NCBI GenBank assembly: GCA_012728015.1
Contig: JAAYFY010000018.1
Location: 1-64,000, forward strand
Source: Clostridiaceae bacterium
GTDB taxonomy: Bacteria; Bacillota; Clostridia; DSM-8532
Direction of reading: 5' to 3'
DNA: 64,000 nt
The notes beneath the pieces are model-generated. The model did not search any database. It was not told the origin of the DNA and saw only the letters and a program-made list of their open reading frames with translations. Below are positions 35,627 through 45,342 of the stretch, piece by piece; the stretch's first letter is position 1, and each line of letters starts with the position of its first letter. Both the position numbers and the translations under genes were made by a program.

Positions 35627-37141
35627 ATGCAGATAAAGATAGACCGTAACAGCCGGACGCCCATGTATATCCAGATCCGGAACCAGATCCGCGCCATGAT
35701 CTTCGACGGCAGGCTTCGGCCGGGGAGTCTCCTTCCTCCCGAGAGAAAGCTGGCCGAAAGCCTTGGCGTTAACCGCAGCACTGTTCTAACAGCTTACAGG
35801 GAACTGAAGGCCGACGGCCTGGTGGACTCCCATGTGGGCAGAGGAACCATGGTCCTTTCTGCCATGTCGGAGGTATCGGAGTCCTATGGAGAGTTTGATC
35901 CTCCCCTTTATAACCAGTTCTTCAGCCAGCTATCCGAAAGGGCCAATGATCCTTTATTGAGGGACCTGCTGGTGGTGGCCAACCGCAAAGATATCATCTC
36001 ATTCTCGGCGGGAATATCGGCCATAGAAACAGATCCTGTGGAAGCCCTCAAGGGGATCGAGGAAGAGATTGTAAGCCAGCCCAATCATGAGGCGCTAAAG
36101 CATACGCCTACCGAAGGTTTCTGGTCGCTCAGGGAAGCCATAGCGGACCTCATGCATAAAAGGGGTATCGGTGTCACTCCCGATGAGATCCTTGTTCTGT
36201 CCGGATCACAGCAGGGGATTGACATTGCGGCCCGGGTATTCATAGATCCGGGGGATGTGGTAATCGTCGAAGAGCCGTCCTTTTTCAGCGCCCTGCAGAT
36301 ATTCAGCGCTGTCGGGGCAAGGATCATCGGCGTACCCGTGGATGACCAGGGGATGCGGGTTGATGTGCTGGAACAGCTCCTGCAAAGGTACAGGCCAAAG
36401 CTGATCTATACCATGCCAACTTATCAGAATCCGTCAGGGGTTTCCATGAGCCTTGAGCGCCGCAGAAGGCTGCTGGAACTGGCTTACCGGAGAAAGGCCC
36501 TGGTCATCGAAGACGACCCCTACAGTGAAATCAGTTTTGAGGGGGCAAGGAAGCCTTACTTGAAGGAACTTGACACCTATGGCTACGTCATTTACCTGAG
36601 CACCTTTTCCAAGATACTCTTCCCGGGGATCAGAATTGGCTGGATGGCGGCTCCCAAGCCTATAATCCACCAGTTTACCATGATCAGGCAGCTTCAGGAC
36701 CTGCATGCCAACAGCATCTCCCAGTGGATTGTTGAAAGGTTCCTGCGCAGCGGGAGGTACGATGCGCATGTGCAAAGGATCCGCGAAGAATACCGGATCA
36801 GACGGGATATCATGCTTGATGCGCTGCTGGAGGACCCGGTACCCGGGCTGGAGTGGATTAAGCCTACAGGAGGCTATTACCTTTGGTGCAAGCTGCCTGA
36901 GGGAACGCCCAATATGTCGCTTATGGTAAATGCCGCTGATCGCGGGGTCAGCTATGTTCCTGGAACAGCCTTTTACCTGGGCGGAAAAGGCGGCCAGTAT
37001 ATGCGCCTGAATTATACCTATCCTTCAAGGGAGGATATCCCGAAAGGGATAGAACGTCTGAAGGAAGCCATAACCGCGACACTGAAGAGACCCCCCCATA
37101 AATACCCGGGAGAGGAAAAATCCATCAAGCCAATTGTATGA
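35627..37141 (+). CDS. MocR-type regulator: GntR winged helix fused to aminotransferase-like domain
   Basis: A 504-residue PLP-binding transcription factor. The N-terminal GntR winged helix (IQIRNQIRAMIFDGRLRPG, LPPERKLAESLGVNRSTV) is joined to a class I aminotransferase fold with the PLP lysine, Lys329, in STFSKILFPG. ATG 35627 is chosen over 35612 because GGGGGAG lies six bases upstream. The next gene encodes a free aminotransferase of related sequence, so this regulator may control that gene in response to PLP or an amino acid. Inverted and direct repeats upstream point to autoregulation. The effector is unknown. Confidence 0.93.
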   Translation: MQIKIDRNSRTPMYIQIRNQIRAMIFDGRLRPGSLLPPERKLAESLGVNRSTVLTAYRELKADGLVDSHVGRGTMVLSAMSEVSESYGEFDPPLYNQFFSQLSERANDPLLRDLLVVANRKDIISFSAGISAIETDPVEALKGIEEEIVSQPNHEALKHTPTEGFWSLREAIADLMHKRGIGVTPDEILVLSGSQQGIDIAARVFIDPGDVVIVEEPSFFSALQIFSAVGARIIGVPVDDQGMRVDVLEQLLQRYRPKLIYTMPTYQNPSGVSMSLERRRRLLELAYRRKALVIEDDPYSEISFEGARKPYLKELDTYGYVIYLSTFSKILFPGIRIGWMAAPKPIIHQFTMIRQLQDLHANSISQWIVERFLRSGRYDAHVQRIREEYRIRRDIMLDALLEDPVPGLEWIKPTGGYYLWCKLPEGTPNMSLMVNAADRGVSYVPGTAFYLGGKGGQYMRLNYTYPSREDIPKGIERLKEAITATLKRPPHKYPGEEKSIKPIV

Positions 37142-37228
37142 ATAAGAATATTATCCTGCAGGAACCGGCCGCTGCTGCAAGGCCTGCGCAAAGCCGCAGA
37201 AAATATATGAAAGAAAGGCGGGTTAATA

Positions 37229-38416
37229 ATGGTCACAGCATTATTCGCAGAAAGAATAGAGTATATAAAGGCGTCAGAAATCAGGGAACTTCTGAAGATA
37301 ACCGAAAGGCCGGAGGTTATTTCTTTCGCAGGGGGGCTTCCCGCTCCCGAGTTGTTTCCGGTCCAGGCAATGGCTGAACTTTCGGGCCGCCTGATACGGG
37401 ACGAGGGGTGGAAAGCTCTCCAGTATTCCACCACAGAAGGTTTCACACCACTCAGGGAGAAGATCTCATGCCGCATGAAAAAAGTCTTCCAGGCCCATGC
37501 AGAAGTGGACGAGATCATGATTACATCGGGATCACAGCAGGCGCTCGATTTTGTCGGGAAAGTGCTTATCAACCCGGGAGATGAGGTGTTCATGGAGAGC
37601 CCGTCCTATCTGGGGGCCATAAATGCTTTCCGGCCATATGGGCCGAAGTTTGTGGAGGTGGAAACCGATGCCGAAGGGATGATCCCTGAAGCCCTTAATG
37701 ATGCATTGAAGAGGGCAGGGCATCCCAAGTTCATATATATAATTCCGGACTTTCAGAACCCGACAGGCCGCACCTGGTCCATCAGGCGCCGGAAAGCCCT
37801 GATGGAGCTGGCATCCAAATATGGTGTCCTTGTGGTGGAAGACAATCCTTACGGCGAACTCAGGTATGAAGGAGACATGCTGCCCGCCGTCAAATCCATG
37901 GATACCGAGGGGTGGGTTGTTTACCTCGGTACCTTCTCCAAAACGCTGTGCCCGGGCATGCGCATCGGATGGATTGCGGCGCACCGCCAGCTCATTGAGA
38001 AATTCGTGCTGGTAAAACAGGGAGCTGATCTTCACACCTCAACCATAAGCCAGATGCAGATAAACCTGTATATTGGAAAAGAGGACTTTGATGGCCATAT
38101 CCAAACCCTCCGGCAGGTTTACAGGAAAAGAAGGGACGCTATCACCCGCGCCATGGAAAGGTATTTCCCGGAAGATGCGTGCTACAATAATCCCGAGGGC
38201 GGCCTTTTCACCTGGGTGGAGCTTCCCGGGAGGATTGACGCGGCAGAGCTTCTTAAGGAGGCCTTAAACAGGAATGTGGCTTTTGTGCCCGGAGCGCCCT
38301 TCTTCCCGTGCACTCCCAAAAAGAACACACTTAGGCTCAATTTCTCCAATATGCCCGAAAACCGCATAGAGCAGGGGATCGTGCGCCTTGCCGACGCTAT
38401 GGTCAGCCTTCAATGA
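37229..38416 (+). CDS. PLP-dependent aminotransferase, 2-aminoadipate/LysN-like
   Basis: Class I/II aminotransferase of 395 residues, without the DNA-binding domain of the preceding MocR protein. Family features: EVISFAGGLPAPELFP, SGSQQALDFVGK, PDFQNPTGRTW, the PLP lysine Lys238 in GTFSKTLCPGMRIGW, and LRLNFSN near the end. It belongs to the group of LysN-like enzymes acting on 2-aminoadipate, branched-chain or aromatic amino acids; the actual substrate is unclear. It lies 87 bases after the MocR gene, probably in the same operon. Its 3' end overlaps the convergent YjbQ-family gene by 14 bases. Confidence 0.92.
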   Translation: MVTALFAERIEYIKASEIRELLKITERPEVISFAGGLPAPELFPVQAMAELSGRLIRDEGWKALQYSTTEGFTPLREKISCRMKKVFQAHAEVDEIMITSGSQQALDFVGKVLINPGDEVFMESPSYLGAINAFRPYGPKFVEVETDAEGMIPEALNDALKRAGHPKFIYIIPDFQNPTGRTWSIRRRKALMELASKYGVLVVEDNPYGELRYEGDMLPAVKSMDTEGWVVYLGTFSKTLCPGMRIGWIAAHRQLIEKFVLVKQGADLHTSTISQMQINLYIGKEDFDGHIQTLRQVYRKRRDAITRAMERYFPEDACYNNPEGGLFTWVELPGRIDAAELLKEALNRNVAFVPGAPFFPCTPKKNTLRLNFSNMPENRIEQGIVRLADAMVSLQ

Positions 38417-38801
38417 TCTTGATCTTTACCTGCCTGTTCCTGGGGCCGTCGAATTCGCAGAAATAGATGCCCTGCCATGTTCCCAGGAACAGGCGGCCTG
38501 AATCTATGATGATATGTTCTGAGAAACCGAACAGGCTTGCCTTGATATGGGCTGCCGAATTTCCTTCCATATGCCTGTAATCATCGCTGAAGGGAATAAC
38601 CTTGTTTATCTCTTTAAGGATGTCGGATGTAACATCGGGATCGGCGTTTTCATTGATGGTTACTCCGGCTGTGGTATGGGGCACAAAGACTATGCAAAGT
38701 CCGTCCTTCACGCCCGATTCCTCAACAACCCGCCGCACCTGGGACGTAATATCCAAAAGCTGTGTTCTTGCGCTGGTCTTTATGGAAAGCGTCTTTACCA
38801 T
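38403..38801 (-). CDS. YjbQ family protein (UPF0047)
   Basis: Small cytoplasmic protein of 132 residues in the YjbQ/UPF0047 family. The conserved core VPHTTAGVTINENADPDV, HMEGNSAAHIKASLFG and LGTWQGIYFCEFDGPR are all present. Members are annotated as secondary thiamine-phosphate synthases because of weak activity in some homologues; the physiological role is not settled. Its last codons overlap the convergent aminotransferase gene. Probably a single-gene unit. Confidence 0.92.
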   Translation of the reverse strand: MVKTLSIKTSARTQLLDITSQVRRVVEESGVKDGLCIVFVPHTTAGVTINENADPDVTSDILKEINKVIPFSDDYRHMEGNSAAHIKASLFGFSEHIIIDSGRLFLGTWQGIYFCEFDGPRNRQVKIKIIEG

Positions 38802-38920
38802 GGTTCATCACCTTCTTCGTTCTTAGCCTTATTCTTTCTTACCACTTTGGGACCTTCGTGTAAACAGGTTGTCGGATTCGGGAAGGCTTTCTATGGTATG
38901 AAACCCTAACCGCTAAAGCC

Positions 38921-40609
38921 TTAGTATGACTTGCCGTGCTTGCCTGACTTGTGCAGCACCTTCTGGTTTTCCTTGCATATATACATGGACTTGTCTGCCC
39001 GCTCAAAGACATCATTCAAATCCTTGTCATGTTCTTTGTTGAAGCTTGCGAGGCCGTAAGCGATGCTCATATGGAAGGTTGCGCCGCTTTCATTAAAAGC
39101 GGCTATCTTTTTGTTAAGGGTATCCAACTCCACCTGGATAAAATAAGGCTCAATATTGGTGACGAGTACAACAAACTCGTCACCGCCTATCCGGAATATT
39201 TCCCCCAGCTGTCCAAGGGTTTCCTTGATGAGGCGGGAACCATCAATGATCAGCTGGTCACCTTCTCTGTGGCCAAAAGTGTCATTAACTTTTTTCAGAC
39301 CGTTGATGTCCAGTATGACCAGGTGAATGGATGAGTAGGAATCAAGCTTTTCATTGATTGCCGCGATCCTTTCATCGAATGACCTGCGGTTCTTGAAGCC
39401 CGTCAGTGTGTCGGTAAAGGCAAGGGACATGAGGATATCATGGCTGATCTTCTCTTCATGGGTCAGGAATATGTGGTGGGCCAGGGATGCGGTGGTTGTA
39501 ATAATGAAGATAAAAAGCCCGTACTGGTATATCACCGGCTTCACAACCCATGGCAGGGACAGGAAATAATACCTCAGGACATCGGCTGCGATGGATATGC
39601 TGAGCAGGATGCAGCCCAAGAAAAAGAGTTTGGCGCTTTTCCTGCCGCGCCGCATTTCGGTAATGGCTGAATATACAAAGACGACGAGGCAGCTGGCAAG
39701 AAGGGAATGGAAGATTATGGCGGTATCATAAAACTCTATCCTGCCCGCCAGGTAAAGCATTGTTGCCACAAGAAAGTGGGCGGCGAAGATATGCAGAAAT
39801 CCAGTCAGCCAGTTGGCATGCTTCGGCTTGAAGGTGCTGATGACGAACGCAAGAAGCGGAATCGGCGCAAGGTACTGGGACATAAAGGAAACGCAGGTAA
39901 TGAGCAGGGGGTTTCTGATGAATACTTCCACAGTCCGGCTTTCAGCTGACATCCAGCATCCGGATAATATCACGAAGAAAGCCAGGTACAAAATATTGGG
40001 ATGCCACGAACCCGAAGCGCGCATGGACAGGAAAAAGGCAAACATGATAAATCCCAGCATGATGGCCACCACGGCAAGGAAGAGGCCGATACTGCCCAGT
40101 TTTATAATATAAAGGATATGGGAAGTAATGCTGCCTATCCGCACCTCGTTTACCATACCTGAATACTGGTTAAGGGGGGAAGAAAGGAAGATATCAAGCC
40201 GGCCTCCTCCATACCCGGATGGCAGGCTTATAAAATGGTACATGCTGCCCGGCGCCCTTTGGGGATTCCCGGGCATGTACTCATAAATAGGAATACCATT
40301 CAAATGAACGGCCGTACTCTGCTCCAACGTCCGGATCATCAGGCTGGGACTGTTATAAAACCTTACAGGCAGTGTGTTGGTAATACGAAGGGTTCTTCCC
40401 GCATAACCGCCGGGGACTTTCCCGGGGAGGCTCAGGGTGATTGTTTCATCGGAATCTATCCATGAGCAGGTCCAGCCATCGGATATGGTTATGGCTTCAT
40501 CTTGCGAAATAGGATTTACACTTCCTACTGAAGAAATGAGAATAATCAGCGCGCACATAAAAATTGCAGCCAATGCAAATAATAGAGGAGCTATACGTAT
40601 TTTGCCCAA
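38921..40609 (-). CDS. Membrane-bound diguanylate cyclase with extracellular sensor domain
   Basis: Predicted c-di-GMP synthase anchored in the membrane. Order: one N-terminal helix (APLLFALAAIFMCALIILIS); an extracellular beta-rich sensor of about 130 residues (VHLNGIPIYEY), like 7TMR-DISM outer domains; about seven membrane helices (about 185-385); and GGDEF (about 400-555). The catalytic loop RIGGDEF (Gly475) is intact. The product-inhibition RxxD is absent, unlike the other two GGDEF proteins here. TTG 40609 with AGGTG upstream is the likely start (562 residues); an ATG at 40708 would add an AT-rich leader of doubtful meaning. Confidence 0.87.
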   Translation of the reverse strand: MGKIRIAPLLFALAAIFMCALIILISSVGSVNPISQDEAITISDGWTCSWIDSDETITLSLPGKVPGGYAGRTLRITNTLPVRFYNSPSLMIRTLEQSTAVHLNGIPIYEYMPGNPQRAPGSMYHFISLPSGYGGGRLDIFLSSPLNQYSGMVNEVRIGSITSHILYIIKLGSIGLFLAVVAIMLGFIMFAFFLSMRASGSWHPNILYLAFFVILSGCWMSAESRTVEVFIRNPLLITCVSFMSQYLAPIPLLAFVISTFKPKHANWLTGFLHIFAAHFLVATMLYLAGRIEFYDTAIIFHSLLASCLVVFVYSAITEMRRGRKSAKLFFLGCILLSISIAADVLRYYFLSLPWVVKPVIYQYGLFIFIITTTASLAHHIFLTHEEKISHDILMSLAFTDTLTGFKNRRSFDERIAAINEKLDSYSSIHLVILDINGLKKVNDTFGHREGDQLIIDGSRLIKETLGQLGEIFRIGGDEFVVLVTNIEPYFIQVELDTLNKKIAAFNESGATFHMSIAYGLASFNKEHDKDLNDVFERADKSMYICKENQKVLHKSGKHGKSY

Positions 40610-40883
40610 TCTGATCACCTGTAAGCCATCTTCGCCAAAAAATACAAAATCTACAAATAAGCATAACAAAAAGCGCGGGAATAAACAATAGACAAAAGGG
40701 ATTATCACCGGGCAGACTACAGGCGTCCCATAGACACGGTAATGTGATGTTTAGTTTTCTTCTTCCATTTTTAAGGTGTGTTTGATAGAATCATGTTATG
40801 CAAAAAGGCAAATCCGGCCAATACAGGTACAAAACCGGCGATGCGCTGCCGGCAGGCTATGGATTCGGAAGGAATGGTATGTT

Positions 40884-42599
40884 ATGGCAAAGTATGAGAA
40901 TTTGTATGAAGTAAGACCAGTAAGGGATCTTAGGGACATGATCACCTCAAGCGTTGAACTGTTTGGTGATAAGGCGGCCTTTCTGGTAAAAAGGGAGGGC
41001 AGCACAGATTATATGCCCGTCTCTTACAGGCAATTCAAACAGGACATCGATGCCCTGGGCACGGCGCTGGTCAGCCTGGGGCTCAAGGATAAAAGAATCG
41101 CAGTTATCAGTGAGAATCGTTATGAATGGAACGTATCCTATCTTGCTGTACTTTGCGGCACCGGGATTGCCGTCCCCCTTGATAAGGAGCTGCCGGCCAA
41201 CGAGATCGACAATCTCATCAGACGCTCTGCTGCCGATGCCGTTATCTTTTCCCAGAACCTGGCCGAATCCGTGGATGCCATCCGGGCCGGCCATGAAGGG
41301 ATATGCTTAATCAATATGGATGCAGAGCAGGACATGGGCGGCGTTCTGTCGTTTTCCAGACTCATGGAGAAGGGCAGGGGACTCCTGGAAAAGGGAGACA
41401 GGTCCTTTCTTGATGCAACTATCGATCCCGAGGAAATGAGCATTCTTCTGTTTACTTCGGGAACCACCGATACTGCCAAGGCTGTCATGCTTTCACAGAA
41501 AAACATATGCGAGAACCTTATGAACATGTGCTCCATGCTCTACATCGATGAGAAGGACACATTCCTCTCAATACTGCCCATCCACCATACCTATGAGTGT
41601 ACCTGCGGTTTTTTGTGCCAGATGTACAGGGGATGTACTGTTGCCTTTTGCGAAGGGCTCCGGCACATTGTAAAAAACCTGAAGGAGTCGGGCTGCACCA
41701 TCATGAATGGTGTTCCCCTGATCTTTGAATCCATGTACAAACAGATCATGAACCAGGCAGCCAAAAAGCCGGGCGGGCTGGCTAAGCTCAAGGTAGCCAC
41801 CAGGATCAGCAACGGCCTTCGCAGGGTCGGGATCGATATCAGAAGGAAACTGTTTAGGCAGATCCATGATGCCTTCGGAGGAAAAATCCGGCTCTTCATC
41901 AGCGGGGCGGCCGGTATTGATCCCGTGGTTGCCAAAGGCTTCAGGGATCTTGGAATCACCCTGGTTCAAGGGTATGGCCTTACCGAGTGTTCGCCCATCG
42001 TTACACTAAACCGTGACATTAACTATAAGGATGATGCGGCCGGGCTTCCCCTGCCCAACCTGGAAGTGGAGATCGACAATCCGGACAGGGATGGGGTCGG
42101 CGAGATCAAGGTAAAAGGACCTTCGGTCATGCTGGGGTATTACCAGGACGAAGAAGCTACCAGGGAGTGCATACGGGATGGCTGGTTTTACACAGGTGAC
42201 CTGGGATACTTTGATGAAGACGGGTTTCTCCATATAACAGGAAGGAAGAAGAATGTCATCGTTACCAAGAATGGAAAGAACATATATCCGGAAGAGATAG
42301 AGACCTTGCTGGGAAGAAGCCCTTATATAAAAGAATCCCTGGTATACGGGAACATCGGCGAGGATGATGATATTGTTGTAAATGCCAAAATTGTACCCGA
42401 TTACGAAAAAATTGGCGAGGACATTAAAAACGGAACGGCACCGGGAACCACTCCCCATGAAGTGATCGGCAGCGAGATCAGGAATGTGAACAGGCAGCTG
42501 GTGCTTTATAAGTATATCAGGAACTTTGAGCTCAGAGACGAGGAGTTTGCCAAAACAACCACCCGGAAGATCCAGCGTTACAAGGAATTGAAGAAATGA
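40884..42599 (+). CDS. AMP-dependent acyl-CoA synthetase (long-chain fatty acid-CoA ligase type)
   Basis: Acyl-adenylating enzyme of 571 residues that activates a carboxylic acid with ATP and CoA. Core motifs are complete: LLFTSGTTDTAKAVMLS (ATP loop), YGLTECSPIV, YTGDLGYFDEDGFLHITG and KKNVIVTKNGKNIYPEEIE. ATG 40884 has GGAAGG upstream; the longer frame from 40776 has an implausible leader. The same N-terminus is seen in the decayed copy at the left edge of the window. Chain length and acid are unknown. The ECF transporter gene starts 35 bases later, so the two may be co-transcribed. Confidence 0.92.
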   Translation: MAKYENLYEVRPVRDLRDMITSSVELFGDKAAFLVKREGSTDYMPVSYRQFKQDIDALGTALVSLGLKDKRIAVISENRYEWNVSYLAVLCGTGIAVPLDKELPANEIDNLIRRSAADAVIFSQNLAESVDAIRAGHEGICLINMDAEQDMGGVLSFSRLMEKGRGLLEKGDRSFLDATIDPEEMSILLFTSGTTDTAKAVMLSQKNICENLMNMCSMLYIDEKDTFLSILPIHHTYECTCGFLCQMYRGCTVAFCEGLRHIVKNLKESGCTIMNGVPLIFESMYKQIMNQAAKKPGGLAKLKVATRISNGLRRVGIDIRRKLFRQIHDAFGGKIRLFISGAAGIDPVVAKGFRDLGITLVQGYGLTECSPIVTLNRDINYKDDAAGLPLPNLEVEIDNPDRDGVGEIKVKGPSVMLGYYQDEEATRECIRDGWFYTGDLGYFDEDGFLHITGRKKNVIVTKNGKNIYPEEIETLLGRSPYIKESLVYGNIGEDDDIVVNAKIVPDYEKIGEDIKNGTAPGTTPHEVIGSEIRNVNRQLVLYKYIRNFELRDEEFAKTTTRKIQRYKELKK

Positions 42600-42633
42600 G
42601 ACCTGGGCCTGGGAAATTGGAGGTTATAAAGGA

Positions 42634-43152
42634 ATGACAGCGAAGATAAAAACAGTTCATTTCATTACCAGAACAGCTATTCTCCTGGCGCTGACCATAG
42701 TATTCCAGTCCATCGGTCGGGCTATACCCCTGGGCCAGTTCAACCAGTTCATCACAGGATCGCTGGTCAATGCCTGCCTTGTTATAGCCGCTGCGGCCAC
42801 AGGGATATGGGGGGGAGCGGCTGTTGCCCTGCTGGCACCCTTCGGGGCTATTCTGACCGGCGCCGCCGTGCCGCTGCCCTTTGCCCCGGTTATAGCCATT
42901 GGCAATTTTATACTTGTCTTGATGTTTGTATTGATTAAGAAGAATCACATACTGGGTATCGGAGCGGGAGCCGTATTAAAGTTCGGGTTTCTCTTTATTG
43001 GTGTGAACATCTTTGTGAAACTGATGGGAATTCCCGCCCAGAAAGCTGCGGCCATGATCGCGGCCTTCAGCTGGCCGCAGCTCGTGACAGCCGCCGTAGG
43101 CGGAGCTGTCGCCCTGTTGGTTATCAGGGCTCTGCGTATAGCAGTCAGATAA
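42634..43152 (+). CDS. ECF transporter S component
   Basis: Small membrane protein of 172 residues with five to six hydrophobic segments, typical of the substrate-binding S subunit of energy-coupling-factor vitamin transporters (ITRTAILLALTIVFQSIG, GQFNQFITGSLVNACLVIAA). It would need a shared EcfA/EcfT module encoded elsewhere. The substrate is not evident; no riboswitch was recognised upstream. It follows the acyl-CoA synthetase by 35 bases and probably shares its transcript. Confidence 0.85.
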   Translation: MTAKIKTVHFITRTAILLALTIVFQSIGRAIPLGQFNQFITGSLVNACLVIAAAATGIWGGAAVALLAPFGAILTGAAVPLPFAPVIAIGNFILVLMFVLIKKNHILGIGAGAVLKFGFLFIGVNIFVKLMGIPAQKAAAMIAAFSWPQLVTAAVGGAVALLVIRALRIAVR

Positions 43153-43302
43153 GAGAATAACGCTTGTCTATATCTGCCGGCCGCATTACTGCGTGAGAGA
43201 AGCGGCTGGTTCATATGAATCAATTCATCCGCCTGGGCAAGTATAATATTATATACGGTATTGAGATACAGGCTTAATGCAAACACCGGAGGGGGATAAG
43301 AT

Positions 43303-43926
43303 TTGGAAGGATTTTTTTCCAGTGACCTGTTCGCCTGGGTTGTTTTACCCATAATCATAATCCTGGCGCGCATGATAGATGTGACCCTGGGAACTTTACG
43401 GATCATTTTTGTATCCAGGGGCAGCCGTCTTGCTGCCCCCATCCTGGGCTTTTTCGAGGTACTCATATGGATTCTGGTTATAAGCCAGATTATGCAAAAC
43501 ATAAGCAATCCGCTCTACTATTTTGCCTATGCGCTGGGTTTCGCGTTGGGCAACTATTTGGGTATCATGGTGGAAGAAAAGCTGGCTATTGGTTTTCTGG
43601 TGCTTAGGATATTCGTCCTGAAGGAGAACCCCGGCAAGGAAAGTCTTATGGAAAAGCTTATTGGGGCGGGTTTCGGTGTAACTACCGTTGAAGGCAGGGG
43701 ATCTACCGGCGAGGTCACTCTGCTGTATTCATTAATACGCAGGAAGGATCTGGATGAGGCCGTGGCAATTATAGAGAAAGCGGATTCCAGAGTCTTCTAT
43801 TCCATCGAACCGGTAAAGGCTGCACACGCAGGTATTTTCCCCGCGAAAAAGTCCCATAAGATTAAAGTACCCTTTATCGATGCTGACGATACCCGGCGCA
43901 GGATGACCGGCAACTTCAGGAAATAG
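43303..43926 (+). CDS. DUF2179/UPF0316 membrane protein
   Basis: Membrane protein of 207 residues: three N-terminal helices (LFAWVVLPIIIILARMIDV, PILGFFEVLIWILVISQIM, PLYYFAYALGFALGNYLG) and a soluble C-terminal DUF2179 domain (GVTTVEGRGSTGEVTLLYSL). Related to B. subtilis YebE-type proteins of unknown function. The start is TTG 43303 behind GGAGGGGG. A TATAAT at 43242-43247 may be its -10 box. It ends two bases from the convergent GH4 gene. Confidence 0.87.
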   Translation: MEGFFSSDLFAWVVLPIIIILARMIDVTLGTLRIIFVSRGSRLAAPILGFFEVLIWILVISQIMQNISNPLYYFAYALGFALGNYLGIMVEEKLAIGFLVLRIFVLKENPGKESLMEKLIGAGFGVTTVEGRGSTGEVTLLYSLIRRKDLDEAVAIIEKADSRVFYSIEPVKAAHAGIFPAKKSHKIKVPFIDADDTRRRMTGNFRK

Positions 43927-43928
43927 GT

Positions 43929-45311
43929 TTATATTTTCCATCCCGGAAGCCAGGCCGCCGTGTTTCGGATCATCCTGTCAAGCAGGTTTCTTGCGTCTTC
44001 CAGGCTCAGATTTACCAGCGGATCGTTTACAAACGCTCTCAGGGCAATATCCCTGTCTCTTTTCTGGGCCGCCTTCAGGATGGTCTCCTGGTTGTAGACA
44101 TGCCTTACCACAAGGTTTTGAACCGGGTCAGGAAGCCTGCCTGCCATCACCGGCCTTATGCCGCCGCCTGAGAAATGGGCGTTGGTTTCGACGACGCTGC
44201 CCAGGGGAATACCCTCCATCTGGCCCCTGTTGGGCAGGTTCACATTGGTTACGAACTCATCCAGCCCAATCAGAGCCTTTATCTGGCGGACCCCTTCTTC
44301 GCCGGATGGCTTGAATTCAAAGCTCTCTTCGCCCGACAGAAGGCGATTTCCCTTTTCAATCCTGTCCCTTTGGTCCTCTTTGCGCCAGCTGACCGGGGTA
44401 AGGTTGAACTTCCATTTTTCGTGGCTGGCTATGTACCAGTCGCCGGGTACGAATTCGGCCAGATGCCTGTCCCCGGCGGCGGCGATGACCCCATACCTCC
44501 TGAACAGGTCGAATTTGACCCTGTTGGCCGAGCCAAACACGCTGTTTATCCAGTGTCCCTTCTCATTTCCCTCATAGCCTTCTTCGTAGTGTTTGTCTAC
44601 GAAAGCCCTGTAAACGGGCATAAGGTTAATATTCCTGTAATAGGCCCGGTCTATCCAGGTAAAGTGGTTGATTCCAAGTACATTGGTCTTGATCTCTTCC
44701 CGGGTCACACCCTCAATCCCCATGATCTCCCTGAGGGCTTCGCACAAAAGCTTCTGGGTGAAGAACACCTCGTGGCAGCAGCCAAAAGCGCGAATATCGG
44801 GAAAGACCTCATACATGGCGCGGATGCACAGGCTCATTGGATTGGTGTAATTCATCACCCATGCCCCAGGGCAATATTTCCTGATGGCTTCAGCAAATCC
44901 CGTGAATATGGGGATAGTCCTCAACGATCGGACAAGGCCGCCGGGTCCCACCGTGTCGCCTACCGGCTGTTTTATGCCATATCTTTCGGGCTCGTGGACA
45001 TCTGAAGCCATTGCATCCAGGGTTCCCGGCAGGATGGAGATTACCACGAAATCGGCGCCGGTCAGTGCCTCCTTAAGGCTTTTAACGGCTTTGTACACCC
45101 ATTTGCCCCTTACCCCGGGATTGTCGGAAAGCCGGTTGCCAATGATCTCATTGTCTTTTGCCGCGGGGAAATTGGTATCGTAGAGCATCACCGTTCCCGA
45201 CATGCTCTCTTCAAGGGCCAGATCACCCATAAAAGCCCAGGCCCAGCCCCTTGACCCTCCGCCTATATAGGCTATATTGATATCTTCTGCGCGGTTGTTG
45301 ATGCATCGCAT
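43929..45311 (-). CDS. GH4 glycosidase with CHEV motif, probable alpha-galacturonidase
   Basis: NAD- and divalent-metal-dependent GH4 hydrolase of 460 residues, cytoplasmic. The N-terminal nucleotide-binding loop is IAYIGGGSRGWAW. The metal/active-site motif is C179-H-E-V in GCCHEVFFTQ. In GH4, CHEV is the signature of alpha-galacturonidases (LplD type), distinct from the CHS/CHG motifs of alpha-galactosidases and alpha-glucosidases/glucuronidases. ATG 45311 with GGAG eight bases upstream is preferred over 45431. It lies 31 bases after a tagaturonate-epimerase gene in the same direction, which strongly supports a galacturonate route: this enzyme would free galacturonate from pectin fragments. 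That upstream gene is frameshifted, so the pathway may no longer work. Confidence 0.85.
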   Translation of the reverse strand: MRCINNRAEDINIAYIGGGSRGWAWAFMGDLALEESMSGTVMLYDTNFPAAKDNEIIGNRLSDNPGVRGKWVYKAVKSLKEALTGADFVVISILPGTLDAMASDVHEPERYGIKQPVGDTVGPGGLVRSLRTIPIFTGFAEAIRKYCPGAWVMNYTNPMSLCIRAMYEVFPDIRAFGCCHEVFFTQKLLCEALREIMGIEGVTREEIKTNVLGINHFTWIDRAYYRNINLMPVYRAFVDKHYEEGYEGNEKGHWINSVFGSANRVKFDLFRRYGVIAAAGDRHLAEFVPGDWYIASHEKWKFNLTPVSWRKEDQRDRIEKGNRLLSGEESFEFKPSGEEGVRQIKALIGLDEFVTNVNLPNRGQMEGIPLGSVVETNAHFSGGGIRPVMAGRLPDPVQNLVVRHVYNQETILKAAQKRDRDIALRAFVNDPLVNLSLEDARNLLDRMIRNTAAWLPGWKI

Positions 45312-45342
45312 GGTTTTTGCTCCTTTGCTTATGAATTCACTG

